Shown piece after piece: positions 1 through 10,601 of a DNA stretch of 46,417 nt (its first letter is position 1; each line of letters begins with the position of its first letter). The notes beneath the pieces were generated by a model. It saw only the letters and a program-made list of their open reading frames with translations. It made no database searches and was not told the DNA's origin. The stretch covers positions 1 through 46,417 of the forward strand of contig NZ_SRIC01000036.1 in the NCBI RefSeq assembly GCF_004684775.1. The letters are read 5' to 3'. A program made the position numbers and the translations under genes. Source of the stretch: Streptomyces sp. MZ04 (lineage in GTDB: Bacteria > Actinomycetota > Actinomycetes > Streptomycetales > Streptomycetaceae).

Positions 1-2352
<2,352 letters not shown>

Positions 2353-2360
2353 ACGGTTCA

Positions 2361-2409
2361 CTACGTAGAGGGGCTCCCGTACATCGCGTACGGGAGCCCC
2401 TCTACGTAG
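2361..2409. terminator. Perfect 22-bp hairpin between convergent relA and the DUF349 gene
   Basis: The arms 2361-2382 and 2388-2409 are exact reverse complements with a 5-base loop (ATCGC). It starts 8 bases after the relA stop and ends 13 bases from the stop of the opposing gene. There is no long T run. The symmetry and position point to a bidirectional terminator. Confidence 0.85.
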
Positions 2410-2422
2410 ACAGCGAAATAAC

Positions 2423-3655
2423 TCAGCCGCCGAACTCGTGCAGGCCCTTCACTGCCTGGTCGAGCAGCGCCTGGCGGCCGTCCAGCTCCTTCTGGAGCTT
2501 GTCGGCCTTGGCGTTGTTGCCCGCCGTACGAGCCTTCTCGATCTGCTCGGTCAGCTTGTCGACAGCCGCCTGCAGCTGGCCGGTCAGACCCTCGGCCCGA
2601 GCCCGCGCCTCCGGGTTCGTGCGCCGCCACTCGGCCTCTTCGGAGTCCTGCAGGGCCCGCTCCACCGCGTGCATCCGGCCCTCGACCTTCGGCCGGGCGT
2701 CACGCGGGACGTGGCCGATGGCCTCCCACCGCTCGTTGATCGAACGGAAGGCCGCACGCGCCGACTTGAGGTCCTTCACCGGGACGAGCTTCTCGGCCTC
2801 CTCGGCCAGCTCCTCCTTCAGCTTCAGGTTCTCCGTCTGCTCGGCGTCCCGCTCCGCGAAGACCGAGCTGCGCGCCGCGAAGAACACGTCCTGGGCGCCG
2901 CGGAAGCGGTTCCACAGGTCGTCCTCGTGCTCGCGCTGGGCGCGGCCCGCGGCCTTCCACTCGGTCATCAGGTCGCGGTACCGCGCGGCCGTCGGACCCC
3001 AGTCGGTCGACCCGGAGAGCGCCTCGGCCTCGCCGACCAGACGCTCCTTGGTCTTGCGGGCCTCCTCGCGCTGGGCGTCCAGCGAGGCGAAGTGGGCCTT
3101 GCGGCGCTTGGAGAACGCCGAGCGGGCATGCGAGAAGCGGTGCCACAGCTCGTCGTCCGACTTGCGGTCGAGGCGCGGCAGACCCTTCCAGGTGTCCACC
3201 AGGGCGCGCAGACGCTCGCCCGCCGCCCGCCACTGCTCGCTCTGCGCGAGCTCCTCGGCCTCGACGACGAGCGCCTCCTTGGCGTGCCGCGCCTCGTCCG
3301 ACTGCTTGGCCTTCTGGACCTTGCGCTCCTCGCGGCGCGCCTCGACGGTCTCGACGAGCTTGTCCAGGCGCGTGCTCAAGGCGTCCAGATCGCCGACCGC
3401 GTGCGCCTCGTCCACCTGCTGGCGCAGATGGTCGATGGCGGTCATGGCGTCCTTGGCCGACAGGTCGGTCGTCTTCACCCGGCGCTCGAGAAGTCCGATC
3501 TCGACGACCAGACCGTCGTACTTGCGCTCGAAGTAGGCGAGGGCCTCGTCAGGAGACCCCGCTTTCCACGAACCGACCTCGCGCTCGCTGCCGTCGGCCT
3601 TGCGCACATACACGGTCCCCGTCTCGTCGACGCGGCCCCACGGGTCGCTGCTCAC
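2423..3655 (-). CDS. DUF349 domain-containing protein
   Basis: The 410-residue protein starts at GTG 3655, preceded by a strong GGAGGAGG ribosome-binding site. It is charged and almost entirely helical in appearance, rich in Glu, Lys, Arg and Ala, with repeated helical units of the DUF349 type containing W-x3-G-x6-R patterns (for example around WRAAGERLRALVDTWKGLP and WGPTAARYRDLMTEWKAAG). The last ~70 residues look like a coiled coil. No signal peptide or membrane segment is visible. The family has no firmly established biochemical role in actinobacteria, so I assign none. It has its own promoter-like site and ends in the hairpin shared with relA. Confidence 0.85.
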   Translation of the reverse strand: MSSDPWGRVDETGTVYVRKADGSEREVGSWKAGSPDEALAYFERKYDGLVVEIGLLERRVKTTDLSAKDAMTAIDHLRQQVDEAHAVGDLDALSTRLDKLVETVEARREERKVQKAKQSDEARHAKEALVVEAEELAQSEQWRAAGERLRALVDTWKGLPRLDRKSDDELWHRFSHARSAFSKRRKAHFASLDAQREEARKTKERLVGEAEALSGSTDWGPTAARYRDLMTEWKAAGRAQREHEDDLWNRFRGAQDVFFAARSSVFAERDAEQTENLKLKEELAEEAEKLVPVKDLKSARAAFRSINERWEAIGHVPRDARPKVEGRMHAVERALQDSEEAEWRRTNPEARARAEGLTGQLQAAVDKLTEQIEKARTAGNNAKADKLQKELDGRQALLDQAVKGLHEFGG

Positions 3656-3726
3656 AGCGCCTCCTCCACATGATGCCTGCGCAGGGCCTCGGGGCCCCCG
3701 GCATCGTCCACAGTTTCGTCACCGCC

Positions 3727-3756
3727 AACATAGGCGACCGGCGGGGCGGCTGTCCG
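3727..3756 (-). promoter_or_regulatory. Possible promoter of the DUF349 gene
   Basis: On the minus strand CGGACA (3751-3756) is followed after 18 bases by TATGTT (3727-3732), a passable vegetative-type -35/-10 pair about 70 bases before the GTG start. This is a sequence match only. Confidence 0.35.
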
Positions 3757-3789
3757 CATCCCGCGCGTCCGAAGTTTGCCTGGCGGGGG

Positions 3790-4611
3790 TCAGGATTTCG
3801 ACACGGTCGCCTTGTCGATGACGACCGTCGCGTTCGGGGCGCCCTCGCCCTGCCCGGTGCTCTCGCCGGCGTCGGCGATCTTCTTGAGCACCTTCATCCC
3901 GGAATCGGAAATGGTCCCGAACGGTGTGTAGTCGGGCGGCAGCTGACTGTCCTGGTAGACCAGGAAGAACTGGCTGCCTCCGGTGTCCCGACCCTTCTTC
4001 TCCTGGGCGTTGTACTGGTTGGCCATCGCGACCGTGCCCGCCGGATACACGTTCCCCTTCAGGCTCTTGTCCTTGAGGTTCTCGTCCGGGATCGAGTAGC
4101 CGGGGCCGCCCTCGCCGGTGCCCTTCGGGTCGCCGCACTGCAGGACGTAGATGCCGCCCGAGACGAGCCGGTGGCACTTCGTGTGGTCCAGATAGCCCTT
4201 GTTCACCAGGAAGTTGAAGGAGTTGACCGTGTGCGGGGCCTTCGCCGCCGACAGGTCGAGGTCGATGTCGCCGCACGTGGTGTCCAGCTTCATCGTGTAG
4301 TCGGCCGACTTGTCGATCGTGAGCGCCGGCTCCTTCTTGAAGCTCAGTGGCTTCACCTTGCCGCCCGCGGGCTTCTCGCAGGGGTCCGGCTGCTTGGTGG
4401 GGTTCGCGCTGGCCTCGTCCTTCGGCTTGCCGTCGTCGTCGAAGGCTCCCGCCGCGTACGACACCGCGCCGCCGGCCACGACCACCGCGAGCGCCGATGC
4501 GATCACCGCGTTGCGCATCCGCGCCCTGCGTCGCGCGGCCTCCCGGCGCTGCTGCTGCCGCAAGAACTTCTCCCGGGCGAGCTGACGCCGCCGCTGATCG
4601 TTGCTGACCAC
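3790..4611 (-). CDS. Membrane-anchored cyclophilin-type peptidyl-prolyl cis-trans isomerase
   Basis: I choose GTG 4611 (273 aa) because AGGAG lies 8 bases upstream and the protein then begins SNDQRRRQLAREK. A very basic N-terminus (~32 residues of Arg, Gln and Lys) is followed by one hydrophobic segment (residues ~34-54, AVIASALAVVVAGG) and an acidic linker, so the domain should be outside the membrane. The C-terminal two thirds is a cyclophilin fold: CHRLVSGGIYVLQCGDPKG, GTVAMAN, GSQFFLVYQDS and YTPFGTI match the conserved core, including the catalytic Arg in HRL. The Trp and some loop residues of human cyclophilin A are not obvious, which is usual for this bacterial group. It should assist folding of exported proteins. 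It is divergent from the downstream hydrolase gene. Confidence 0.88.
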   Translation of the reverse strand: MVSNDQRRRQLAREKFLRQQQRREAARRRARMRNAVIASALAVVVAGGAVSYAAGAFDDDGKPKDEASANPTKQPDPCEKPAGGKVKPLSFKKEPALTIDKSADYTMKLDTTCGDIDLDLSAAKAPHTVNSFNFLVNKGYLDHTKCHRLVSGGIYVLQCGDPKGTGEGGPGYSIPDENLKDKSLKGNVYPAGTVAMANQYNAQEKKGRDTGGSQFFLVYQDSQLPPDYTPFGTISDSGMKVLKKIADAGESTGQGEGAPNATVVIDKATVSKS

Positions 4612-4756
4612 CGGGTTCTCTCTCCTCTGCGTGGGTGACCGCTTCCGTGTGCCCCGTACCGTATATGGGTTAGCTGTGGAATCGGCAGCGCCGGTAGGCT
4701 CTGATCTGCCGCGACCTGCGCGGTCACCTCCGCCGGACGACGAACGAAGGACGATC
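4612..4756. promoter_or_regulatory. Divergent promoter region between the cyclophilin and MBL-fold genes
   Basis: The 145-base gap must carry start signals for both directions. On the plus strand TAGGCT (4695-4700) is a reasonable -10 with a weak TTAGCT 19 bases upstream. GAAGGA just before the GTG at 4757 is the ribosome-binding site of the plus-strand gene. No operator was recognised. Confidence 0.35.
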
Positions 4757-5464
4757 GTGCTCATTGCCGGGTTCCCCGCCGGGGCCTGGGGCACCAACTG
4801 CTACTTGGTCGCCCCCGCCGCAGGCGAGGAGTGCGTGATCATCGACCCGGGCCACCAGGCCGCCCAGGGAGTCGAGGACGCACTCAAGAAACATCGGCTC
4901 AAGCCCGTCGCGGTCATCCTCACCCATGGCCACATCGACCATGTCGCATCGGTCGTCCCGGTCTGCGGGGCCAACGACGTACCCGCGTGGATCCACCCCG
5001 AGGACCGGTACATGCTGAGCGACCCGGAGAAGGCCATAGGGCGTTCCTTCGGCGCGCAGCTCATGGGCGAGCTGACCGTGGGGGAGCCCTCCGACGTCAA
5101 GGAGCTGACCGACGGCGCGCAGCTGAAGCTGGCCGGCCTCGACTTCTCCGTCGCGCACGCGCCGGGCCATACGAAGGGGTCGGTGACCTTCCAGCTCCCC
5201 GAGTCCGCCGAGGTCCCCTCGGTGTTCTTCTCGGGCGACCTGCTCTTCGCCGGCTCCATCGGACGCACCGACCTGCCCGGCGGTTCGCACGCCGAGATCC
5301 TCGAGTCGCTGGCCCGTGTGTGCCTGCCGCTCGACGACTCGACCGTGGTCCTGCCCGGTCACAACGAGCACACGACCATTGGCCGTGAGCGCGCCACCAA
5401 CCCGTATCTGCGCCAGGTGGCCGCCGGCCTGGGAGCCGACGAGGCTCCCCGACGAGGAATGTGA
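4757..5464 (+). CDS. Metallo-beta-lactamase-fold hydrolase, glyoxalase II-like
   Basis: The start GTG 4757 follows GAAGGA by 6 bases and gives 235 aa; longer in-frame extensions upstream look non-coding. The metal signature THGHIDH (H57, H59, D61, H62) and the downstream ligands [25 protein letters not shown] and LPGHNEHTT are all present, so a binuclear zinc hydrolase is expected. Members of this group hydrolyse thioesters such as S-lactoyl-thiols; the true substrate in mycothiol-using actinobacteria cannot be read from the sequence. The gene ends 13 bases before hisS and is probably co-transcribed with it. Confidence 0.88.
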   Translation: MLIAGFPAGAWGTNCYLVAPAAGEECVIIDPGHQAAQGVEDALKKHRLKPVAVILTHGHIDHVASVVPVCGANDVPAWIHPEDRYMLSDPEKAIGRSFGAQLMGELTVGEPSDVKELTDGAQLKLAGLDFSVAHAPGHTKGSVTFQLPESAEVPSVFFSGDLLFAGSIGRTDLPGGSHAEILESLARVCLPLDDSTVVLPGHNEHTTIGRERATNPYLRQVAAGLGADEAPRRGM

Positions 5465-5477
5465 CGAGAGAACTCCC

Positions 5478-6740
5478 GTGAGCACCTTCAAGGCCCCCAA
5501 GGGCACCTACGACCTGCTTCCGCCGGACTCCGCGAAGTACCTCGCGGTCCGCGAGGCGATCGCGGCACCGCTGCGGAACTCCGGTTACGGATACGTGGAG
5601 ACCCCCGGCTTCGAGAACGTCGAGCTGTTCTCGCGCGGCGTCGGCGAGTCCACCGACATCGTCTCCAAGGAGATGTACGCCTTCGAGACCAAGGGCGGCG
5701 ACCAGCTCGCGCTGCGCCCCGAGGGCACCGCGTCCGTGCTGCGCGCGGCCCTGGAGGCCAACCTGCACAAGGCGGGCAACCTCCCCGTCAAGCTCTGGTA
5801 CTCCGGCTCGTACTACCGCTACGAGCGCCCGCAGAAGGGCCGCTACCGCCACTTCTCGCAGGTCGGCGCCGAGGCGATCGGCGCGGAGGACCCGGCGCTG
5901 GACGCCGAGTTGATCATCCTCGCCGACCAGGCGTACCGCGCGCTCGGTCTGCAGCAGTTCCGCATCCTGCTGAACTCGCTCGGCGACAAGGAGTGCCGCC
6001 CCGTCTACCGCGCCGCGCTGCAGGACTTCCTGCGCGCGCTCGACCTGGACGAGGAGACACGTCGACGTATCGACATCAACCCGCTCCGTGTCCTGGACGA
6101 CAAGCGTGACGACGTCCAGAAGCAACTGGCCGGCGCCCCGATGCTGCGCGACTACCTGTGCGACGCGTGCAAGGCGTACCACGAGCAGGTGCGCGATCTC
6201 CTGACGGCGGAGGGCGTCGCGTACGAGGACGACCCGAAGCTGGTCCGCGGCCTGGACTACTACACCCGTACGACCTTCGAGTTCGTCCACGACGGTCTCG
6301 GCTCGCAGTCCGCGGTGGGCGGCGGCGGCCGCTACGACGGCCTGTCCGAGATGATCGGCGGCCCCTCGCTGCCGTCCGTCGGCTGGGCGCTCGGCGTGGA
6401 CCGCACGGTCCTCGCCCTGGAGGCGGAGGGCGTCGAGCTCGAACTGCCCTCGGCGACCAGTGTCTTCGCGGTGCCGCTGGGCGAGGAGGCTCGCCGGGTC
6501 CTGTTCTCCAAGGTGACGGAGCTGCGCAGGGCGGGTGTCGCGGCGGACTTCTCGTACGGCGGTAAGGGCCTGAAGGGCGCGATGAAGAACGCCAACCGGT
6601 CGGGGGCGCGGTACACCGTCGTCGCCGGTGAGCGTGACCTCGCCGAGGGCGTCGTCCAGCTGAAGGACATGGAGTCCGGGGAGCAGACGGCGGTCGCGGT
6701 GGACGAGCTCGTGGGCGAACTGAAGGCACGCCTGAGCTGA
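5478..6740 (+). CDS. hisS: Histidyl-tRNA synthetase
   Basis: The 420-residue length is typical of class II HisRS. Start GTG 5478 gives [17 protein letters not shown], the usual N-terminus. Motif 2 ([20 protein letters not shown]), the HisRS signature [24 protein letters not shown] and motif 3 (GVDRTVLAL) are in order, followed by the anticodon-binding domain. It charges tRNA-His with histidine in the cytoplasm. It lies 13 bases downstream of the MBL-fold gene, leaving no room for a T-box or leader. It ends 10 bases before a palindromic repeat. Confidence 0.97.
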   Translation: MSTFKAPKGTYDLLPPDSAKYLAVREAIAAPLRNSGYGYVETPGFENVELFSRGVGESTDIVSKEMYAFETKGGDQLALRPEGTASVLRAALEANLHKAGNLPVKLWYSGSYYRYERPQKGRYRHFSQVGAEAIGAEDPALDAELIILADQAYRALGLQQFRILLNSLGDKECRPVYRAALQDFLRALDLDEETRRRIDINPLRVLDDKRDDVQKQLAGAPMLRDYLCDACKAYHEQVRDLLTAEGVAYEDDPKLVRGLDYYTRTTFEFVHDGLGSQSAVGGGGRYDGLSEMIGGPSLPSVGWALGVDRTVLALEAEGVELELPSATSVFAVPLGEEARRVLFSKVTELRRAGVAADFSYGGKGLKGAMKNANRSGARYTVVAGERDLAEGVVQLKDMESGEQTAVAVDELVGELKARLS

Positions 6741-6750
6741 AACTGGGGAT

Positions 6751-6798
6751 CCTCAAACGCCGGACGGGCTGAATTTTCAGCCCGTCCGGCGTTTGAGG
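6751..6798. repeat. Palindromic intergenic repeat, hisS terminator
   Basis: Arms 6751-6773 and 6776-6798 are perfect reverse complements (23 bp) beginning CCTCAAACGCCGGACGGG. I recognise this string as a recurrent intergenic palindrome in Streptomyces genomes. It lies between convergent hisS and the response regulator gene and is likely to act as a terminator for both. Confidence 0.8.
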
Positions 6799-6826
6799 AC
6801 GAGGCCGTTCAGGCCGATACGGGGGT

Positions 6827-6846
6827 CTGGGGGTGGAGCCCCCCAG
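6827..6846. repeat. Second G-rich hairpin of the intergenic repeat
   Basis: CTGGGGG (6827-6833) pairs with CCCCCAG (6840-6846) across a 6-base loop. It is followed by a purine-rich G tract up to 6877. In Streptomyces this element commonly accompanies the preceding palindrome, so 6745-6877 is probably one composite repeat unit. Confidence 0.55.
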
Positions 6847-6881
6847 GGATGGGAAGGGTAGGGGCGGCGGGGGCGAGAACC

Positions 6882-7511
6882 TCACTCCAGCAACCCGAAC
6901 CGCATCGCACTGGTCACCGCAGCCGTCCGGTCATCGACCCCCAACTTCCCGAAGACCCGCAGCAGATGAGTCTTCACCGTCGACTCGGCGACATACAGCC
7001 GCCGCCCGATCTCCGCGTTCGTGCACCCGTCGGCGACCAGCCGCAGCACCGCCGTCTCCCGCTCGGACAGCCGCGGTCGCTCCGGACGGGTCCGCAGCTG
7101 GTCGACCAGGCGGGCCGCCACCGAGGGGGCCAGGACCGTCTCCCCGCGGGCAGCGGCCCGCACCGCGTCGGCCAGTTCCCCCCGCGCCAGGTCCTTGAGC
7201 AGATAGCCCGCCGCACCCGCCTCCACGGCACGCAGGATGTCGCGGTCCGTCTCGTACGTCGTGAGCACGATGACCCGGCAGGGCAGCCCCGCCGCAGCCA
7301 TCCGTTCGATCGAGTCCACCCCGCTGCCGCCCGGCATCCGCAGGTCCATCAGGACGATGTCCGGCCGCAGTTCGGCGGCCAGCGCCTCGGCCCGCGGCCC
7401 GCTCGACGCCTCCGCGACGACCTCCAGGTCCGGCTCGGCGCTCAGCATGGCGCGCAGCCCTTCGCGTACGACGGGATGGTCGTCCGCCAGCACGATGCGG
7501 ATCACGGTCAC
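6882..7511 (-). CDS. NarL/LuxR-family response regulator
   Basis: The 209-residue protein has an N-terminal receiver domain with acidic pocket ADDH, phospho-acceptor D56 (VLMDLRMPG) and K106 (YLLKDLARG). A C-terminal LuxR-type HTH follows (LSERETAVLRLVADGCTNAEIGRRL, ESTVKTHLLRVFGKLGV). I take GTG 7511, which overlaps the TGA of the kinase gene by four bases (GTGA), with GAGAGG just upstream; GTG 7505 is an alternative. It should be phosphorylated by the adjacent kinase and control transcription, most simply of the ABC transporter in its own operon. That target is inference. Confidence 0.93.
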   Translation of the reverse strand: MTVIRIVLADDHPVVREGLRAMLSAEPDLEVVAEASSGPRAEALAAELRPDIVLMDLRMPGGSGVDSIERMAAAGLPCRVIVLTTYETDRDILRAVEAGAAGYLLKDLARGELADAVRAAARGETVLAPSVAARLVDQLRTRPERPRLSERETAVLRLVADGCTNAEIGRRLYVAESTVKTHLLRVFGKLGVDDRTAAVTSAMRFGLLE

Positions 7512-8707
7512 GTCCTCTCGGGGATCGGCAGCAGAACGGTGACGGTGGTGCCGCGGCCGGGCCCGCTCGTCACCTCGGCGGTGCCCCCGAACTCGGCGGC
7601 CCGCGCCCGCAGCCCCGGCAGCCCGTACCCCTCGTGCGGCGCGCCGGGGTCGAAACCGCACCCCGTGTCCCGTACCGCGACGGTGAGCGAGCCCTCCGCA
7701 TAGGCCAGCGCGACCCTTGCCGATGCGTCGGGCCCCGCGTGCTTGCGTACGTTGGCGAGGGCTTCCTGGCAGGAGCGCAGGGCGACCACCTCCAGGCCCG
7801 GCGGCAGCGCACGCACCTCCCCGGTGACGCCGAGGGCCGCGTCGTGCCGTGCGGCCACGCGCCGCAGCGCGTCCGGCAGCGAGCCCCCGTCCAGATCGGC
7901 GGGCGCCCGCCCTGCGACCAGGGCCCGCGCCTCGGCCAGGTTCTGCCGTGCCGTCGCCTCCATCAACTCCAGGTGGCGGCGGGCGGTCGGCAGGTCCCGC
8001 GAGAGTTCCGCCTCGACGGCCTGGACCAGCATCAGGACGCTGGTGAAGCCCTGCGCGAGGGTGTCGTGGATCTCGCGCGACATCCGCTCCCGCTCGGCGA
8101 GCGCGCCGCGCTCCGCGGAGAGCAGCGCGACCTCCTCGCGGCTGGCGTCCAACTGGGCGATGAGCTCGGCCCGTTCGCTGCTCTGCTCGATGATGCGAAT
8201 CGTCCAGCTGCCGATGGCCACCGCGAAGACCAGCGTGACCACGGCGAAGACGGAGTTGTAGAAGACGTCCTGGGACGAGGGCCGCCACAGCAGCGCCCAG
8301 CCCGCCACCGGCGCGATGTTGATGACCACCACGGCCACCAGCGCCCTGCGCATCCGCAGCGCGATGAAGCACTGCGGGATCAGCGCGAAGGTCATCAGAC
8401 GGGTCTCGCCGACCAGCACGCCCGGCGGCAGGAACAGCAGGACCGTCCCCGTGATGTACACGAGGGCCCGCCGCTCGTCGGCGCCCTCGCTCATGAGGAC
8501 GCCACGGCCGTGGACCACGTACCAGGGGACGAGGAGCACCAGGGCCGCGGCCGCGGCGAGGCGGACGGTCCACCCCGGCTCCGCCGTACCGAGAACGAAG
8601 ACCAGGGTGCCTAGCCACACCACGCCGAAATACGAGTCCCAGAGCCGGAAGGAGCGGTCCCAGGTGTTCGCCTCGCGCGGTCCGGCCGAGGGGGCCGCCT
8701 CGCTCAT
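7508..8707 (-). CDS. Membrane histidine kinase, HisKA_3/NarL-type
   Basis: The 399-residue protein starts at ATG 8707, overlapping the permease stop by four bases. The N-terminal ~170 residues hold about five hydrophobic segments (for example YFGVVWLGTLVFVLG, LAAAAALVLLVPWYVV, ALVAVVVINIAPVAGWALL, FAVVTLVFAVAIG) with short loops, so the sensor is probably intramembrane. A short coiled linker leads to the HisKA_3 dimerisation helix with H214 (REIHDTLAQGF). The HATPase has N319 (ALANVRKHAG) and DTGCGFDPG and GYGLPGLRARA boxes. It resembles kinases of the DesK/LiaS type that report membrane or drug stress together with a neighbouring ABC exporter; the signal here is unknown. Confidence 0.92.
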   Translation of the reverse strand: MSEAAPSAGPREANTWDRSFRLWDSYFGVVWLGTLVFVLGTAEPGWTVRLAAAAALVLLVPWYVVHGRGVLMSEGADERRALVYITGTVLLFLPPGVLVGETRLMTFALIPQCFIALRMRRALVAVVVINIAPVAGWALLWRPSSQDVFYNSVFAVVTLVFAVAIGSWTIRIIEQSSERAELIAQLDASREEVALLSAERGALAERERMSREIHDTLAQGFTSVLMLVQAVEAELSRDLPTARRHLELMEATARQNLAEARALVAGRAPADLDGGSLPDALRRVAARHDAALGVTGEVRALPPGLEVVALRSCQEALANVRKHAGPDASARVALAYAEGSLTVAVRDTGCGFDPGAPHEGYGLPGLRARAAEFGGTAEVTSGPGRGTTVTVLLPIPERT

Positions 8708-9567
8708 CCGTCGCGCCGGTTCTTCCACCGGAAGGTCAGCAGACACAGCGCCAATCCTCCGACGCACCAGGCGCCGAGCACCAGGGCGATGCGTCCGTAC
8801 TCCCAACTCCCGGTGATCTCCAGGACGTTCGCCGACTCGGGCAGGAACACCCCGCGGAAGCCCTGGCACATCCACTTCAGCGGGAAGAGCGCGCTGACGT
8901 GTCGCATCCAGTCGGGGATCGTGTCGACGGCGATGTAGACGCCGGAGATGAACTGCAGCACCAGGAAGGGCAGCACGACCACCGAGGTCGCGCTGCGCCC
9001 CGACTTCGGGACGCTGCTGATCGCGATGCCGAGCAGCGCGCACCCGGTGAGGCCGAGGACGAAGATCCAGCCGAAGGTGAGCCACTTGCCCGCGCTCGTC
9101 GGCAGATCGACGTCGAAGAGGGTGACGCCGACGAGCAGCAGGGCCAGGGTCTCCAGGAGGCCGGTGACCAGGACGAGCCAGATCTTCCCGAGGAAGTAGG
9201 CGGCCGGCGGCATCGGCGTCCCGCGCAGCCGGCGAAGCACCTTCTCGTCGCGTTCGATGGCGATGGAGATGCCGAGCGACTGGAAGCTCGTGGACATGAT
9301 GCCCGCGGCGATCATGGCCGCTACGTAGAGCTGTGATGCCGTGATGTCCGCGCCCTTCACGTCGTCGCTGAAGATCGTCGCGAAGAGGAAGAGGAAGACG
9401 ATGGGGAAGGCGAAGGTGAAGACCACCTGCTCGCGCAGCCGGAAGAACTGCCTCAGTTCCAGCGCGCCCTGATGCAGGCCGAGGCTCCAGGTTCCGGGCA
9501 TCCGCTCCGGGGCGGATGCCCGACGACGTACTTCAGTAGAAGTGCTCGATGATGCCGTCGATGTCAT
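8704..9567 (-). CDS. ABC-2 type transporter permease
   Basis: The 287-residue protein starts at ATG 9567 in a four-base overlap with the ATPase gene. A ~45-residue Ser/Thr/Arg-rich cytoplasmic N-terminus is followed by six hydrophobic segments, including VVFTFAFPIVFLFLFATIF, IWLVLVTGLLETLALLLVG, FGWIFVLGLTGCALLGIA and IALVLGAWCVGGLALCLLTF, the DrrB/NatB-like architecture. It would form the membrane channel of an exporter with the ATPase upstream. The conserved stretch RDEKVLRRLRGTPMP is typical of the family. The substrate cannot be inferred beyond 'drug or lipid-like compound'. Confidence 0.92.
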   Translation of the reverse strand: MTSTASSSTSTEVRRRASAPERMPGTWSLGLHQGALELRQFFRLREQVVFTFAFPIVFLFLFATIFSDDVKGADITASQLYVAAMIAAGIMSTSFQSLGISIAIERDEKVLRRLRGTPMPPAAYFLGKIWLVLVTGLLETLALLLVGVTLFDVDLPTSAGKWLTFGWIFVLGLTGCALLGIAISSVPKSGRSATSVVVLPFLVLQFISGVYIAVDTIPDWMRHVSALFPLKWMCQGFRGVFLPESANVLEITGSWEYGRIALVLGAWCVGGLALCLLTFRWKNRRDG

Positions 9568-10463
9568 CGCGCGGCCTCCTGTCCGGTGAGCCGGCCCGTC
9601 TGTCCGGTGAGCTGGCCCGTGAGGCGCAGATACACGTCCTCGAGGGTGGGGCGCCCGATCCGCAGCCCCGGGATCTCGCCGTCGAACCGGGCCATGAGCG
9701 CGGCGACGGTACGGGTCGGGGTCGTGGTGCGCTCGCTGTGCGCGGTCCCGTCCCGGTCGGTCCACTCCACGGTGGCCTCGGCGCCATGGTGGTGGCGCAG
9801 TTGGGCGGGCTCGCCCTCGGCCACCACCCGGCCGCCGGCGATCACCGCGAGCCGGTGCGCGAGCGCCTCCGCCTCCTCCAGGTAGTGCGTGGTGAGCACG
9901 ATGGTCGTGCCCTCGTCGGCGAGCCTGCGGATCAGGCTCCAGAACTGGCGCCGCGCGGCCGGGTCGAAGCCCGTCGTCGGCTCGTCCAGGAGCAGCAGTT
10001 CGGGATCGCCGATGACGCCGAGCGCCACGTCGAGGCGGCGGCGCTGGCCGCCGGAGAGCGCCTTGACGCGGGCGGCCGCCTTCTCCTGGAGGCCCACGAG
10101 AGCGATGACGTCCTCGGGGTCGCGGGGCTTGGGGTAGTAGCGGGCGAACTGGCGTACCGTCTCGCGCACCGTCAGCTCGGCGGGCGCCGACTCGTCCTGC
10201 CACACGATCCCGACCCGCGAGCGCCAGGCACGCCCGGCGGAGCCTGGATCGGCGCCGAGCACGGCGACTTCGCCGCCGTCCCGCGCGCGGTTGCCCTGCA
10301 GGATCTCCACCGTGGTGCTCTTGCCCGCACCGTTGGGGCCGAGGATGCCGAAGACCTCCCCGTGCCGGATGGCCAGGTCGATGCCGTCGAGCGCCGTCAC
10401 CTCGCCGTACCGCTTGCGCAGTCCCCGTACGTCCACCGCGAGTTCGTGCCCGTTTTCCGTCAT
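9564..10463 (-). CDS. ABC transporter ATP-binding protein
   Basis: The 299-residue DrrA/CcmA-type ATPase has Walker A GPNGAGKST, a Q-loop (VWQDE), signature ALSGGQRRRLD, Walker B LLLLDEPTTG and the H-loop TTHYLEEAE, followed by a ~90-residue C-terminal domain. It should power the adjacent permease. I choose ATG 10463; no good Shine-Dalgarno precedes it, although two GGAGG-like stretches lie 40-60 bases upstream. The C-terminus ends in a repeated LTGQ pattern that comes from a 21-base tandem duplication. It is the first gene of the four-gene operon running to 6882. Confidence 0.93.
   Translation of the reverse strand: MTENGHELAVDVRGLRKRYGEVTALDGIDLAIRHGEVFGILGPNGAGKSTTVEILQGNRARDGGEVAVLGADPGSAGRAWRSRVGIVWQDESAPAELTVRETVRQFARYYPKPRDPEDVIALVGLQEKAAARVKALSGGQRRRLDVALGVIGDPELLLLDEPTTGFDPAARRQFWSLIRRLADEGTTIVLTTHYLEEAEALAHRLAVIAGGRVVAEGEPAQLRHHHGAEATVEWTDRDGTAHSERTTTPTRTVAALMARFDGEIPGLRIGRPTLEDVYLRLTGQLTGQTGRLTGQEAAR
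9579..9620. repeat. 21-bp tandem duplication at the 3' end of the ABC ATPase gene
   Basis: Two adjacent 21-base units (9579-9599 and 9600-9620), differing at one base, encode the repeated TGQLTGQ / TGRLTGQ tail just before the stop codon. Confidence 0.85.
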
Positions 10464-10601
10464 GCCGTCGAGCGTCCCGGCCTGTCGAACGCTCAGGGAC
10501 CTCCGTGCGTACCTCCTTATGTCCATCGAACGGTGGACACCCGGTCGAGTGCGGCACAATGTGCGTGCCCGCAGGCCACCCACAAGCGACGGAACGGCGT
10601 G
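10464..10601. promoter_or_regulatory. Divergent control region of the ABC-TCS operon and the VKOR gene
   Basis: This 138-base gap drives both directions. It contains an inverted repeat, GTCCA-N8-TGGAC (10521-10538). TGGACA (10534-10539) with CACAAT (10555-10560) is a weak plus-strand -35/-10 candidate with a short 15-base spacer. The inverted repeat sits where a response-regulator or repressor operator would be expected. Confidence 0.4.
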
